DNA of 32,887 nt, from assembly GCA_947623185.1 (NCBI GenBank), contig CANQGL010000021.1:1-32887 (forward strand). Direction: 5' to 3'. A program made the position numbers and the translations under genes. Source of the stretch: an uncultured Lachnospiraceae bacterium. GTDB lineage: Bacteria; Bacillota; Clostridia; Lachnospirales; Lachnospiraceae. Below, one piece after another: positions 1 through 7,644 of the stretch. The notes below the pieces were generated by a model that was not told where the DNA came from, did not search any database, and saw nothing but the letters and a program-made list of their open reading frames with translations. Position 1 is the first letter of the stretch. Every line of letters begins with the position of its first letter.

Positions 1-82
1 GTTGCAGCCGACCTTCGGCTACCTGCTCGGGTATATCATCGCGCTGCCCGTAGGCGGCATGATAGCGCGCGGGATCGGATAA
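1..82 (+). pseudogene. bioY: BioY-like ECF biotin transporter S component, 3' end only, apparently truncated
   Basis: The reading frame from base 2 to the TAA at 80-82 encodes LQPTFGYLLGYIIALPVGG followed by MIARGIG. The segment matches the conserved QPTFGYLLG stretch of BioY, the membrane substrate-binding subunit of ECF biotin transporters. In BioY this motif lies near the middle of a protein of about 190 residues, with roughly 80-90 more membrane residues after it. Here the frame stops about 20 residues past the motif, and the following bases encode a basic, non-membrane sequence before short repeats begin. This looks like a decayed or truncated copy. The upstream part is outside the window, so an unusual intact protein cannot be excluded. 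Confidence 0.5.
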
Positions 83-124
83 ATCAAGCCGAATTTGCGT
101 TTCCGGCCCCGCGGCCGGTCGAAA

Positions 125-194
125 AAGCGCGCGAAAACCGGCCGGGAAGCGCGCGAAAGCCGGTCCAAACGCATACGAAAGCCGGTCCCAAAAC
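125..194. repeat. Three tandem imperfect 22-24 bp repeats
   Basis: Copies lie at 125-146, 147-170 and 171-194. They share the core GCGAAA(A/G)CCGG followed by C or T, with a variable flank. The third copy forms one arm of the hairpin at 178-206. They lie directly between the truncated bioY frame and the flavodoxin-fold gene. No function is evident; slippage duplication of a terminator arm is a simple explanation. Confidence 0.6.
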
Positions 195-206
195 GGGCCG
201 GCTTTT
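178..206. terminator. Hairpin between bioY fragment and flavodoxin gene, possible bidirectional terminator
   Basis: AAAGCCGG at 178-185 pairs with CCGGCTTT at 198-205, and CCC with GGG inside, leaving one bulged T. The plus strand ends in TTTT; the minus-strand tail is weaker (TTTCG). It begins a few bases beyond the stop of the minus-strand gene ending at 213, so it may end either transcript. Confidence 0.5.
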
Positions 207-212
207 AACGTA

Positions 213-830
213 TCATCGTATAAAGTTGGTATTTACGCGCTTTTCCTTCTCGGGCAGTCCGTAGCGCTCCTTTCCGAGCGCGATGCTCTTGATCAGGAAA
301 GCCATGTTCTTTCCGAGCGTCCGCATGATCTGAAGCCCCTCCGCATCCTGCTTTACCTCCTCCGCCGAGTTGCCGTGGACCATGTTCCAGTACTGGCTGG
401 AAGCGACCGGCATACCGGTGATCGTAAAGTATTTGTTCAGGATATCGAAGGTGGCGGTCGTACCGCCTCTGCGGGCCGACACGACGGCCGCGCCCACTTT
501 CATGGTCTTGTCGAACGACGTGCTGTAGAACAGACGGTCGGCGAACGAAAGCAGCGTCCCGGCCGCGCTTGCGTAATAGACCGGCGAGCCGAGGATCAGG
601 CCGTCGCTCTCCTTAAATTTCTGCGCGACCTCGTTTACGATATCGTCAAACACGCAGCGGCCGTTTTCGCTGCAGCGGTTGCAGGCGATGCAGCCGCGGA
701 TGTCGAGATGGCCGACCTGGATGATCTCCGTCTCGATCCCCTCCGCGTTCAGCGCGCCCGCGACTTCGCTGAGCGCGGTATAGGTGCAGCCCTTCGCGTG
801 AGGGCTTCCGTTGATCAGCAAAACCTTCAT
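213..830 (-). CDS. Flavodoxin-fold NAD(P)H-dependent FMN reductase / iron-sulfur flavoprotein family
   Basis: The protein is 205 residues, cytosolic, with no signal peptide. The N-terminus has the flavodoxin-like phosphate-binding loop GSPHAKGCTYTA (residues 8-19), and GSPVYYAS at 81-88 is the usual FMN-contact motif of the FMN_red family. A cysteine cluster, C47-x2-C50-x2-C53-x5-C59, resembles the cluster-binding region of iron-sulfur flavoproteins, so it may carry a 4Fe-4S centre; this is inferred from spacing. The physiological electron partner is unknown. The ATG at 828-830 has a strong AAGGAGG at 838-844. It follows copA by about 70 bp on the same strand without a clear terminator, so it may be co-transcribed with the copper pump. 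A role in redox stress linked to copper is possible but unproven. Confidence 0.85.
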   Translation of the reverse strand: MKVLLINGSPHAKGCTYTALSEVAGALNAEGIETEIIQVGHLDIRGCIACNRCSENGRCVFDDIVNEVAQKFKESDGLILGSPVYYASAAGTLLSFADRLFYSTSFDKTMKVGAAVVSARRGGTTATFDILNKYFTITGMPVASSQYWNMVHGNSAEEVKQDAEGLQIMRTLGKNMAFLIKSIALGKERYGLPEKEKRVNTNFIR

Positions 831-899
831 GTTCTCTCCTCCTTACAGGCGGGTGAAAGCGCGAACGCCCCTGCCGGAACGTTTCGCGCCGGTCCGGTC

Positions 900-1109
900 T
901 TACGCTACCGATACGACCTCGTAGTCCTGCGCGGTCACGGCGGCCTTAAGAGCCTCGTCGGAAACGTCGCCGTTTAACGTGACGACAGCGGTCCCCTTCT
1001 CATGGCTGACTTCCGCGGACGCAACGCCCTCTACGGCCTCCAGGGCCTTCTTAACGCGTGCCTCGCAGTGCATGCACATCATACCGTTGATCTTCATTGT
1101 CTTTGTCAT
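900..1109 (-). CDS. copZ: CopZ-like copper chaperone, internal in-frame start within copA
   Basis: From the ATG at 1107-1109 the last 69 codons of copA encode a complete HMA domain beginning [15 protein letters not shown]. That is the normal length and start of free CopZ proteins, which carry Cu(I) to CopA. An ideal AAGGAGG (1118-1124) sits 8 nt before this ATG, and the bases of that site are themselves read as part of the linker (NKEENT). So the message can be read as the fused pump and, by internal initiation, as a separate chaperone. Whether the short form is made is inference; the site could also be a relic of two genes that lost the stop between them. Confidence 0.6.
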   Translation of the reverse strand: MTKTMKINGMMCMHCEARVKKALEAVEGVASAEVSHEKGTAVVTLNGDVSDEALKAAVTAQDYEVVSVA

Positions 1110-3509
1110 TGTATTTTCCTCCTTATTTGACGGCAGTTTGTTTTCTGCCGAAAGATTACCGTTTTCTTCCGGCGTTTCCGCTTCTTTCGCGGTATCGAAC
1201 GCCGGATTTTTGATCTTCTTATCGTGGCTTGCGTCGCGCAGCTTAAACAGGTTCAGCCGCAGCGCGTTGGACACGACGCAGAAGCTCGAAAGGCTCATGG
1301 CCGCCGCGCCGAACATCGGATTTAAGGTCCAGCCGAAGATCGGGATCCAGACCCCGGCCGCCAGCGGGATGCCGAGCACATTGTAAAAGAACGCCCAGAA
1401 AAGGTTCTCGTGGATGTTCGTGAGCGTCGCGCGGCTCAGGCGGACGGCCGCCGGGACGTCGCTCAGCCTGCTCTTCATCAGGACCACGTCGGCCGCGTCG
1501 ATGGCGATATCCGTTCCGGCACCGATCGCGATGCCGATGTTCGCTCTCGTGAGCGCCGGCGCGTCGTTGATCCCGTCGCCGACCATGGCGACGCGACCCT
1601 GTTTCTGGAGCGTGCGGATCACGCTCTCCTTTCCGTCTGGCAGGACCCCCGCGATGACCTCGTCGACTCCGGCCTGCGCGCCGATCGCCCGCGCGGTCTG
1701 CTCGTTGTCGCCGGTCAGCATGACGACGCGGATGCCCATGTTGCGAAGCTCGCGGACCGCCTGCGGACTGTCCTCCTTGATCACATCCGCGACGGCGATC
1801 ATGCCGATCAGTTTTTCATCGCGCGCGAACAGCAGCGGCGTTTTTCCCGCGGAGGCAAGCGCCTCGGCCTGCCGCATGAGCCCATCCGGGACCTTGACCG
1901 TCTCGCCGATGAACTTCATGCTGCCGCCGGTCAAGACATGGCCGTCGAGCACGGCCGTGAGCCCGTTCCCGGGAAGCGCGCGGAAATCATGGACCTCTGC
2001 GGGCGTGATCCCGCATTCATCCGATCTCGCGATGACCGCCTTCGCCAGCGGATGCTCGCTCTTCTGCTCCAGGGAAGCGGCTGCCGCAAGAAGTTCCGAT
2101 TCACCGATACCGTCCGCCGGTATCAGATCCGTCACCTGCGGCTGCCCGCTGGTGATGGTGCCCGTCTTGTCGAGCGCTACGATCTGTATCTTTCCGGTCT
2201 CCTCAAGCGAGACCGCGGTCTTGAACAATATTCCGTTCTTTGCGCCCAGGCCGTTGCCGACCATGATCGCCACCGGCGTCGCCAGGCCGAGCGCGCAGGG
2301 ACAGCTGATCACCAACACCGAGATGCCGCGCGCGAGCGCGAAGGCGAACGTGCGGCCCGCGATCAGCCAGACGATCGTCGTGATGACGGCGATCGTGATG
2401 ACGGAGGGAACGAATACGCCGGATACCCGGTCCGCGATCTTGGCAATCGGCGCCTTGGTGGCCGCCGCGTCGCTCACCATGCGGATGATCTGCGACAGCG
2501 TCGTGTCCTCCCCGACTCTCGTCGCCTCGCAGCGGATGAACCCGGACTGATTGACGGTCGCAGCCGACACCGGATCCCCGCACGCCTTGTCGACCGGGAT
2601 GCTCTCGCCGGTCAGGGCCGATTCGTTGACCGCGCTGTTCCCCTCGACGATCACGCCGTCGACCGGGATGTTCTCGCCGGGACGCACCACGAAGATGTCT
2701 CCCTTTTTGACCTGCGCGATCGGGATCGTGACCTCCGCCCCGTCCCGGACCACCGTGGCCGTCTTCGGAGCCAGTTTCATCAGGCCCTTTAAGGCGTCCG
2801 TGGTCTTCCCCTTCGAGCGGGCCTCGAGCATTTTCCCGACAGTGATCAGCGTGAGGATCATGGCGGCCGATTCAAAATAAAAGTCCATCATGTAGGACAT
2901 GACCGCTTCCATGTCCCCATCCGTCTGCGCGCGCGTCATCATGAACAGGACGTAGACGCTCCAGACGAACGACGCCATGGACCCCATCGCGACCAGCGTA
3001 TCCATGTTGGGCGCGCGGTGCCACAGGCTCTTAAAGCCGCTTATAAAGAATTTCTGGTTGATGACCATGACGATGGCCGCAAGGATCATCTGCAGCATGC
3101 CGAGGCCGACGTGGTTGCCCTTAAACCAGGTCGGGACCGGCCAGCCCCACATCATATGGCCCATGGAAAAATACATGAGCACGATCAGAAATCCGGCCGA
3201 GGCTATCAGACGCCTTTTTAGGACCGGCGTCTCGTGATCCGCCAGCGCCTCCTCGTCCGCGGACATCGCGGATGCTCCGCCCGCCCTGGCCGCATCCTGC
3301 GCTCCGCCGGCGTTCTTTAGCGAAGCGCCGTACCCCGCTTCCACGACCGCGGCGATCACGGCCTGCGGCGAGGCGGTCCCCTCGACTCCCATTGAATTTG
3401 TGAGCAGGCTGACCGAACACGACGTCACGCCTTCTACTTTTGAAACCGCTTTTTCGACCCGCGCGCTGCAGGCCGCGCAGCTCATTCCCGTAACAAGATA
3501 CTGTTCCAT
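900..3509 (-). CDS. copA: Copper-exporting P1B-type ATPase with C-terminal CopZ fusion
   Basis: The protein is 869 residues counted from the ATG at 3507-3509. A GGGAGA site sits just upstream of that ATG; the longer frame would need a TTG that overlaps this ribosome site. Order of parts: N-terminal metal-binding domain with GMSCAAC (C11, C14); membrane segments from about 100; actuator TGES at 300-303; intramembrane CPC at 403-405; phosphorylation motif DKTGT at 447-451; SEHPLA at 484-489; TGDN at 599-602; GDGINDAP at 644-651; YN at 709-710 and MSLSS at 738-742, both typical of Cu(I) pumps. All catalytic residues are present. It should export Cu(I) using ATP. The unusual part is the tail: a hydrophilic linker (about 755-800), then a complete second metal-binding domain, 801-869, with MCMHC (C812, C815), which looks like a free CopZ joined in frame. 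Regulation is suggested by the CsoR-like site upstream. Confidence 0.95.
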   Translation of the reverse strand: MEQYLVTGMSCAACSARVEKAVSKVEGVTSCSVSLLTNSMGVEGTASPQAVIAAVVEAGYGASLKNAGGAQDAARAGGASAMSADEEALADHETPVLKRRLIASAGFLIVLMYFSMGHMMWGWPVPTWFKGNHVGLGMLQMILAAIVMVINQKFFISGFKSLWHRAPNMDTLVAMGSMASFVWSVYVLFMMTRAQTDGDMEAVMSYMMDFYFESAAMILTLITVGKMLEARSKGKTTDALKGLMKLAPKTATVVRDGAEVTIPIAQVKKGDIFVVRPGENIPVDGVIVEGNSAVNESALTGESIPVDKACGDPVSAATVNQSGFIRCEATRVGEDTTLSQIIRMVSDAAATKAPIAKIADRVSGVFVPSVITIAVITTIVWLIAGRTFAFALARGISVLVISCPCALGLATPVAIMVGNGLGAKNGILFKTAVSLEETGKIQIVALDKTGTITSGQPQVTDLIPADGIGESELLAAAASLEQKSEHPLAKAVIARSDECGITPAEVHDFRALPGNGLTAVLDGHVLTGGSMKFIGETVKVPDGLMRQAEALASAGKTPLLFARDEKLIGMIAVADVIKEDSPQAVRELRNMGIRVVMLTGDNEQTARAIGAQAGVDEVIAGVLPDGKESVIRTLQKQGRVAMVGDGINDAPALTRANIGIAIGAGTDIAIDAADVVLMKSRLSDVPAAVRLSRATLTNIHENLFWAFFYNVLGIPLAAGVWIPIFGWTLNPMFGAAAMSLSSFCVVSNALRLNLFKLRDASHDKKIKNPAFDTAKEAETPEENGNLSAENKLPSNKEENTMTKTMKINGMMCMHCEARVKKALEAVEGVASAEVSHEKGTAVVTLNGDVSDEALKAAVTAQDYEVVSVA
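1118..1124 (-). promoter_or_regulatory. Internal Shine-Dalgarno site for copZ inside copA
   Basis: The minus strand reads AAGGAGG, a full match to the anti-SD sequence, 8 nt upstream of an ATG that begins a complete CopZ domain. A site of this quality and spacing inside a frame, exactly at a domain boundary, is unlikely to be chance. Confidence 0.7.
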
Positions 3510-3596
3510 ACCGTTCTCTCCCAATGCCGTTCGTTTTTTTCAGTATCGCACCGAAGCGGCATTTTATCCATCCGCAGTCCGGAAAGCCTGATACGC

Positions 3597-3613
3597 ATTC
3601 CCCCTACGGGTAT
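3597..3613 (-). promoter_or_regulatory. CsoR-type copper operator candidate upstream of copA
   Basis: The minus strand reads ATACCC-GTA-GGGGGAAT, a pseudo-palindrome with the C-tract/G-tract layout of CsoR operators, for example the B. subtilis copZA site ATACCC-TAC-GGGGGTAT. It lies just downstream of the -10 element at 3624-3629, covering the likely transcription start region, which fits repression relieved by Cu(I). No csoR gene is in the window. Confidence 0.6.
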
Positions 3614-3623
3614 CTACTGAATG

Positions 3624-3632
3624 AATATAGCA
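3624..3632 (-). promoter_or_regulatory. copA promoter, extended -10 element
   Basis: The minus strand reads TGC-TATATT, an extended -10. At 16-18 bp spacing the -35 (around 3647-3652, ACACTT) is poor, so transcription may rely on the extended -10 and possibly on an activator at the overlapping direct repeat. Confidence 0.55.
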
Positions 3633-3637
3633 GGGAT

Positions 3638-3659
3638 GTGTGAACAAAGTGTGAACAAA
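3638..3659 (-). repeat. Perfect 11-bp tandem direct repeat over the copA -35 region
   Basis: The plus strand has GTGTGAACAAA twice in a row (3638-3648 and 3649-3659), that is TTTGTTCACAC twice on the minus strand. An 11-bp repeat puts both copies on the same helix face, as in binding sites of OmpR/PhoB-family response regulators (TTCACA-type half sites). It overlaps the weak -35 of copA. Confidence 0.55.
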
Positions 3660-3675
3660 TTATAAAATCTCAAAT

Positions 3676-3699
3676 AAGGGCTCCGTTTCCGAAGCCCTT
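3676..3699 (-). terminator. Terminator-like hairpin after the MATE gene
   Basis: AAGGGCTCCG pairs with CGAAGCCCTT with one mismatch and a 4-nt loop (TTTC). On the minus strand it is followed by an AT-rich tail (ATTTGAGATTTTATAA) with only interrupted T runs. It would end the transcript coming from plsX through the MATE gene and insulate copA. Confidence 0.5.
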
Positions 3700-3728
3700 T
3701 GAACAGACGGACCCGTTCGGATCTGTCA

Positions 3729-5102
3729 TCACTCTTCTTTCTGGGAGTTCAGCGCCTTTTCCTCCCAATGGCTGAACCTGTAATACAGGGTCAGAAGGAT
3801 CGCGCACATGATCCAGCCAATCGGATAGCCGAATCCGACCACATAGACCGTCCGGGCGATCTTGGTCCCGATAAAGAGATAGATCTGCCGGAACACGACG
3901 AACGAGAACAGCAGGATAAACATCGGCGCTTTCGCGTCTCCCGCCCCGCGCAGCGCGCCGGAGACCACCTGGTTGATCGGCCCCGCCATCAGAAACGGCA
4001 CGCAGTAGCGGATAAAGAACACGCCGTACCACATCGCGTCCTCATCCTGCGTGAACATGCGGATGAATTGCGGCGCGGCGATCCACAGCACGGAAATGAT
4101 GACGGCCGTGACGATATAGGAGATCGTGAGCGCGCTCTTCGTCCCCTTTTTGGCCCGCTCCATCTGCGACGCGCCGATGTTCTGGCTGACGAAGGTGGTC
4201 GCCGCCTGGCCCATGCTCTGCATCGGCAGGAACACGAACTGGTCGATCTTGGAATAACAGCTCCAGCCGGCCATGCAGCCGGAACCGAAACCGTTGACAT
4301 AGGCCTGTACGATCACGTTCGAGAACGAGGTGATCGTGGACTGGACGCCGGTCGGCAGTCCGATGGACATGATCTGCCGCACGATCTTTCTGTTGAAGCA
4401 CAGATCGCGCCAGACAAAGCGGTAAATGTCGCGCGTGATCGTAAGGAGCACCAGCACCATCACCGCGGAGATGAACTGCGAGATGATCGTCGCGTAGGCC
4501 ACGCCCGCGATCCCCAGTCCGAAGGTGATCACGAACGTAAGGTCCAGAACGATGTTGAGCAGGCTGGAAAAGCAGAGGAACATGAGCGGACGCTTCGTGT
4601 CGCCGACCGCGCGCAGGATCCCGCTCCCCATGTTGTAGATCAGAAGGCCCGAGATCCCGGCGAAATAGATCTCCAGGTAGGTGGACGCCTCCCGGATCAC
4701 GTCGTCGGGCGTGGACATCAGCCGCAGCATCAGCGGGGTCGTGAGCACCCCGATGGCCGTGAACAGAATGCTCAACAGGAAGGTGATCGCCATCGTCGTC
4801 TCGATCGCCTGATGCACGTTGCGCTCGTCGTGCGCGCCGTAGTAATGGCTGATGACGACGCCGGCGCCGACGGACACGCCGTTAAAGAACATGACCAGGA
4901 TGTTTACGACCGGCGCGGTCGAGCCGACCGCGGCAAGCGCTTCTTTTCCGACGAAGTTCCCGACTACCAGCACGTCGACCGTGTTGTAAAGCAGCTGGAA
5001 CAGGTTCCCCAAAAGCATGGGGACCGCGAACGAGATCAGCAGTTTCGTGATCGATCCGACCGTCATGTCGACCGCGGTGGATCGTTTTGCTGCGTGAGCC
5101 AT
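3729..5102 (-). CDS. MATE-family multidrug/Na+ (or H+) antiporter
   Basis: This is a 457-residue integral membrane protein with about 12 hydrophobic segments in two similar halves, the standard size and layout of MATE exporters (NorM/DinF superfamily). The N-terminal half has the typical PMLLGNLFQLLYNTVDVLVVG stretch (first 20 residues of it begin near residue 28), and ALAAVG and GVSVGAG follow. It likely expels cationic drugs or metabolites using an ion gradient; the substrate cannot be read from sequence. The ribosome site before the ATG is weak (GAAAGAG). It follows the CLC gene after 47 bp and is followed by a hairpin at 3676-3699, so it is probably the last gene of the long plsX-to-MATE run. 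It could also have its own weak promoter in the AT-rich 47-bp gap. Confidence 0.9.
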   Translation of the reverse strand: MAHAAKRSTAVDMTVGSITKLLISFAVPMLLGNLFQLLYNTVDVLVVGNFVGKEALAAVGSTAPVVNILVMFFNGVSVGAGVVISHYYGAHDERNVHQAIETTMAITFLLSILFTAIGVLTTPLMLRLMSTPDDVIREASTYLEIYFAGISGLLIYNMGSGILRAVGDTKRPLMFLCFSSLLNIVLDLTFVITFGLGIAGVAYATIISQFISAVMVLVLLTITRDIYRFVWRDLCFNRKIVRQIMSIGLPTGVQSTITSFSNVIVQAYVNGFGSGCMAGWSCYSKIDQFVFLPMQSMGQAATTFVSQNIGASQMERAKKGTKSALTISYIVTAVIISVLWIAAPQFIRMFTQDEDAMWYGVFFIRYCVPFLMAGPINQVVSGALRGAGDAKAPMFILLFSFVVFRQIYLFIGTKIARTVYVVGFGYPIGWIMCAILLTLYYRFSHWEEKALNSQKEE

Positions 5103-5149
5103 TTCAGAATCACTCTTTCTAAATTATGTAAAAATATAGGGACTTATTG

Positions 5150-6388
5150 TTACCTCTCTTTGCCCGCCTTGGTCTTGGACCAGGCGAAATTCTGGCTGCT
5201 GTATAGGCCGTAATAGCCGGAAAGCGTAAAGCTCACGGCCACCGCGACCGCAAAATACGGCATCGCCTCGAAGCCGAACAGCTCGAAGCCTAAGAACATG
5301 GTCGCCGCCGGGCAGTTCGTCACGCCCGCGAACAGCGAAAGCAGGCCGCAGGCCGCGCAGAGCGACGGCTCGAAGCCGAGCAGGTTCCCGAAGGCCGCCC
5401 CGAAGGTCGCCCCCACCGCCAGCGTGGGAACGATCTCTCCGCCCTTGAATCCGCCTCCGAGCGCGACCGCGGTAAACAGCATCTTGAGGAGGAATGCGGA
5501 CAGGTCCGCGTCCCCTTCCATCGCCAGTTCCACAAGGTTGAAACCGGCCCCGCAGTATCCGCGCCCGAAGATGAGCGCCAGCGCGATCGAGAGCGCCGAG
5601 GCGAGGATGATCCGCGCATAGATATTTGAGATCTTTTTCTGATAGAGTTTATGCGATTCGTGCAGCAGGATGCAGAAGCATACGCTGACCGCCGCGCAGC
5701 AGAGGCCCAGAAGCGCGATCAGGATCATCGGCTTCCAGTCCACCGCCGGAATGTGAAGGATGTCGAATTTTTCCGCGTGAAGGCCGAGCCGGTGCGAGAC
5801 CTGCGCGCCGATGAAGGCCGAAAAGACGCAGGGGACCAGCGCGGCGTGATAGTGCGTGCCGATGGTCGCGACCTCGATCCCGAACATGGCCGCCGCGAGA
5901 GGCGTCCCGAACACGGCGGCGAAACAGCCGCTCATCCCGCTCATGATCAGCGCCTTCTTATCGTGCGCGTCCAGTTTCAAAACATTGCCCAGAAGGTCGC
6001 CGATGCTGCCGCCGATCTGAAGAGCCGCGCCCTCCTTGCCGGCCGAAGCGCCGACGCTCTGACTTAGGATCGTGGAGATGAAGATGCACGGGAGCATTGA
6101 AAAGCGGATCGGCTCTCCTGCCAGGACCGATTCCAGGACCAGGTTCGTCCCCTTGTTCCCGACCTGCTTAAACAGCTTGTGCACGAGAACGATCAGGATC
6201 CCGGCCACGGGCATCAGATAAAGCATCATGCCGTGCTCGCGGAACAGCATCTGCGCCCAGGACACGCCGTACCCGAACGCCGTTCCCACCAGCCCGCAGA
6301 TCAGCCCCATCGCCACGGACAGGACCGTCCAGCGGACAAAGAATATCAGATTGTCCAGGATCTTTTCCTTCGCTTCTCCCCAGCTCAT
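5150..6388 (-). CDS. CLC-family anion antiporter with fluoride-type (CLC-F) signatures
   Basis: The protein is 412 residues, all membrane, with three recognisable CLC regions. Region I, GSGIP in chloride CLCs, is here GNKGTNLV (77-84), close to the GNNLI-type motif I recall for CLC-F proteins. Region II is GKEGAALQ (117-124) with the gating glutamate E119; the usual proline after GREG is alanine. Region III is GGGFKGGEIVP (311-321), like the GFKGGEVTP form of CLC-F rather than GGIFAP. GYYGLY near 391-396 is also like that branch. It may therefore expel F- in exchange for H+, but the substrate call rests on remembered motifs. It starts 12 bp after the ilvA stop, with AAGGGG as ribosome site, so the two are co-transcribed. 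I see no fluoride riboswitch upstream. Confidence 0.85.
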   Translation of the reverse strand: MSWGEAKEKILDNLIFFVRWTVLSVAMGLICGLVGTAFGYGVSWAQMLFREHGMMLYLMPVAGILIVLVHKLFKQVGNKGTNLVLESVLAGEPIRFSMLPCIFISTILSQSVGASAGKEGAALQIGGSIGDLLGNVLKLDAHDKKALIMSGMSGCFAAVFGTPLAAAMFGIEVATIGTHYHAALVPCVFSAFIGAQVSHRLGLHAEKFDILHIPAVDWKPMILIALLGLCCAAVSVCFCILLHESHKLYQKKISNIYARIILASALSIALALIFGRGYCGAGFNLVELAMEGDADLSAFLLKMLFTAVALGGGFKGGEIVPTLAVGATFGAAFGNLLGFEPSLCAACGLLSLFAGVTNCPAATMFLGFELFGFEAMPYFAVAVAVSFTLSGYYGLYSSQNFAWSKTKAGKER

Positions 6389-6400
6389 GCGCTCATCCCC

Positions 6401-7630
6401 TTAATACATCCGCGAGGTCTTTGCCAGGACCGGCGTAAAGCCGTTCTCCTCGAGACATTTCATGATCTGGTCCTTGTGTTCGGTGCCGAACGCCTCCATG
6501 GTGATCGTCAGCTCCACGCCCGCGTTGCGGTTGACGTTCGCGAAAACGTTGTGGTCGAGCTTGATGACGTTGCCCTGAAGGTCCGCGATCAGGCGGGACA
6601 CCTTTGCGAGCTGTCCGGGCTTATCCGGCAGCATGATCGATACGGTGAACACGCGGTCGCGCTCGATCAGTCCGCTCTGGACCACGGTCGCCATCGTGAG
6701 GACGTCCATATTGCCGCCGCTTAGGATGCAGACGACCTTCTTTCCGGTGAATGGAAGGTGCTTTAACGCCGCCACGGTCAGCAGGCCGGAGTTCTCGACG
6801 ATCATCTTGTGGTTCTCCACAACGTCCAAAAACGCGCCGATCAGCTCGGAGTCGTCGATCGTGATGACTTCATCCACGTTCTTCTGGAGGTACGGGAACA
6901 GGACGTCGCCCGGCGTCTTGACCGCGGTGCCGTCCGCGATGGTGCTGACTTCCGGCAGCGTCACGACCTTTCCGGCCTCGAGCGACGCCTTCAGGCACGC
7001 CGCGCCGGCGGGTTCCACCGCGATGATGTGGATCTTCGGGTTCAGAAGCTTTGCCAGCGTTGCGACGCCCGTGCAGAGCCCGCCGCCGCCTACCGGTACC
7101 AGGATGTAGTCGACCGTCGGCAGTTCCTTGATGATCTCCATCGCGATGCTGCCCTGTCCGGTCGCCACCTGAAGATCGTTGAAGGGATGGATAAACGTGT
7201 AGCCGTTCTTTTCGGCCAGCTCGTATGCGTACGCGCAGGAATCGTCGAAGACCTCCCCGTAGAGGACGACCTCCGCTCCCATGGCTCTCGTGCGGTTCAC
7301 CTTGATAAGAGGCGTCTGGACCGGCATCACGACGGTCGCCTTAACGCCCGCGAGCTTGGCGGCGTACGCCACGCCCTGCGCGTGGTTTCCGGCCGAGGCG
7401 GTGATCAGGCCGCGCTCCCGCTCTTCCTCCGAGAGCTGGCTGATCTTATAGTAGGCGCCGCGCACCTTGTACGCGCCCGTGCGCTGCATGTTTTCCGGTT
7501 TGAAAAATACGCGGTTCCCGCTCATGTCGGAGAAGAATTCGCTGCAGATCAGTTTCGTTTTCTGCGTGACCTTCTTTACGATCTCCGACGCGTTCTCAAA
7601 TTGTTCCAGTGTGATCTCCTGTGTATCCAT
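6401..7630 (-). CDS. ilvA: Threonine ammonia-lyase (threonine deaminase), PLP-dependent
   Basis: The 409-residue enzyme converts threonine to 2-oxobutanoate and ammonia, the entry to isoleucine synthesis or to threonine catabolism. PLP binds K55 in QRTGAYKVRGA; SAGNHAQG (about 99-106) and GGGGLCTG bind the cofactor ring and phosphate. A single C-terminal ACT domain (about 330-409) follows the catalytic fold, the layout of the shorter TdcB/IlvA form with ACT found in Clostridia, so allosteric control is likely but the effector is not readable. The ATG has AAGGAG about 10 nt upstream, overlapping the end of ftsY (gap 14 bp). Its place between ftsY and a CLC transporter has no obvious pathway logic; it is not next to other ilv genes. 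Confidence 0.93.
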   Translation of the reverse strand: MDTQEITLEQFENASEIVKKVTQKTKLICSEFFSDMSGNRVFFKPENMQRTGAYKVRGAYYKISQLSEEERERGLITASAGNHAQGVAYAAKLAGVKATVVMPVQTPLIKVNRTRAMGAEVVLYGEVFDDSCAYAYELAEKNGYTFIHPFNDLQVATGQGSIAMEIIKELPTVDYILVPVGGGGLCTGVATLAKLLNPKIHIIAVEPAGAACLKASLEAGKVVTLPEVSTIADGTAVKTPGDVLFPYLQKNVDEVITIDDSELIGAFLDVVENHKMIVENSGLLTVAALKHLPFTGKKVVCILSGGNMDVLTMATVVQSGLIERDRVFTVSIMLPDKPGQLAKVSRLIADLQGNVIKLDHNVFANVNRNAGVELTITMEAFGTEHKDQIMKCLEENGFTPVLAKTSRMY

Positions 7631-7644
7631 CTCTTTCTATCTCC

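Noticed and set aside
1410-2792. Long plus-strand open frames opposite copA, and similar ones at 3699-5213, 7621-8748 and 8983-10149
   Set aside because: Their products are Arg/Asp/His-rich with no recognisable motif, and they lie exactly opposite conserved genes; high GC makes such shadow frames long.
3510-3524. N-terminal extension of CopA from an upstream TTG
   Set aside because: The extra five codons contain the GGGAGA ribosome site of the ATG at 3507-3509 and are not conserved.
5103-5149. Separate promoter for the MATE gene
   Set aside because: AT-rich with TATATT-like words, but no -35 at proper spacing; read-through from the CLC gene is simpler.
6389-6400. Fluoride riboswitch ahead of the CLC gene
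   Set aside because: The gap from ilvA is 12 bp, and no crcB-type sequence was recognised upstream in the operon.
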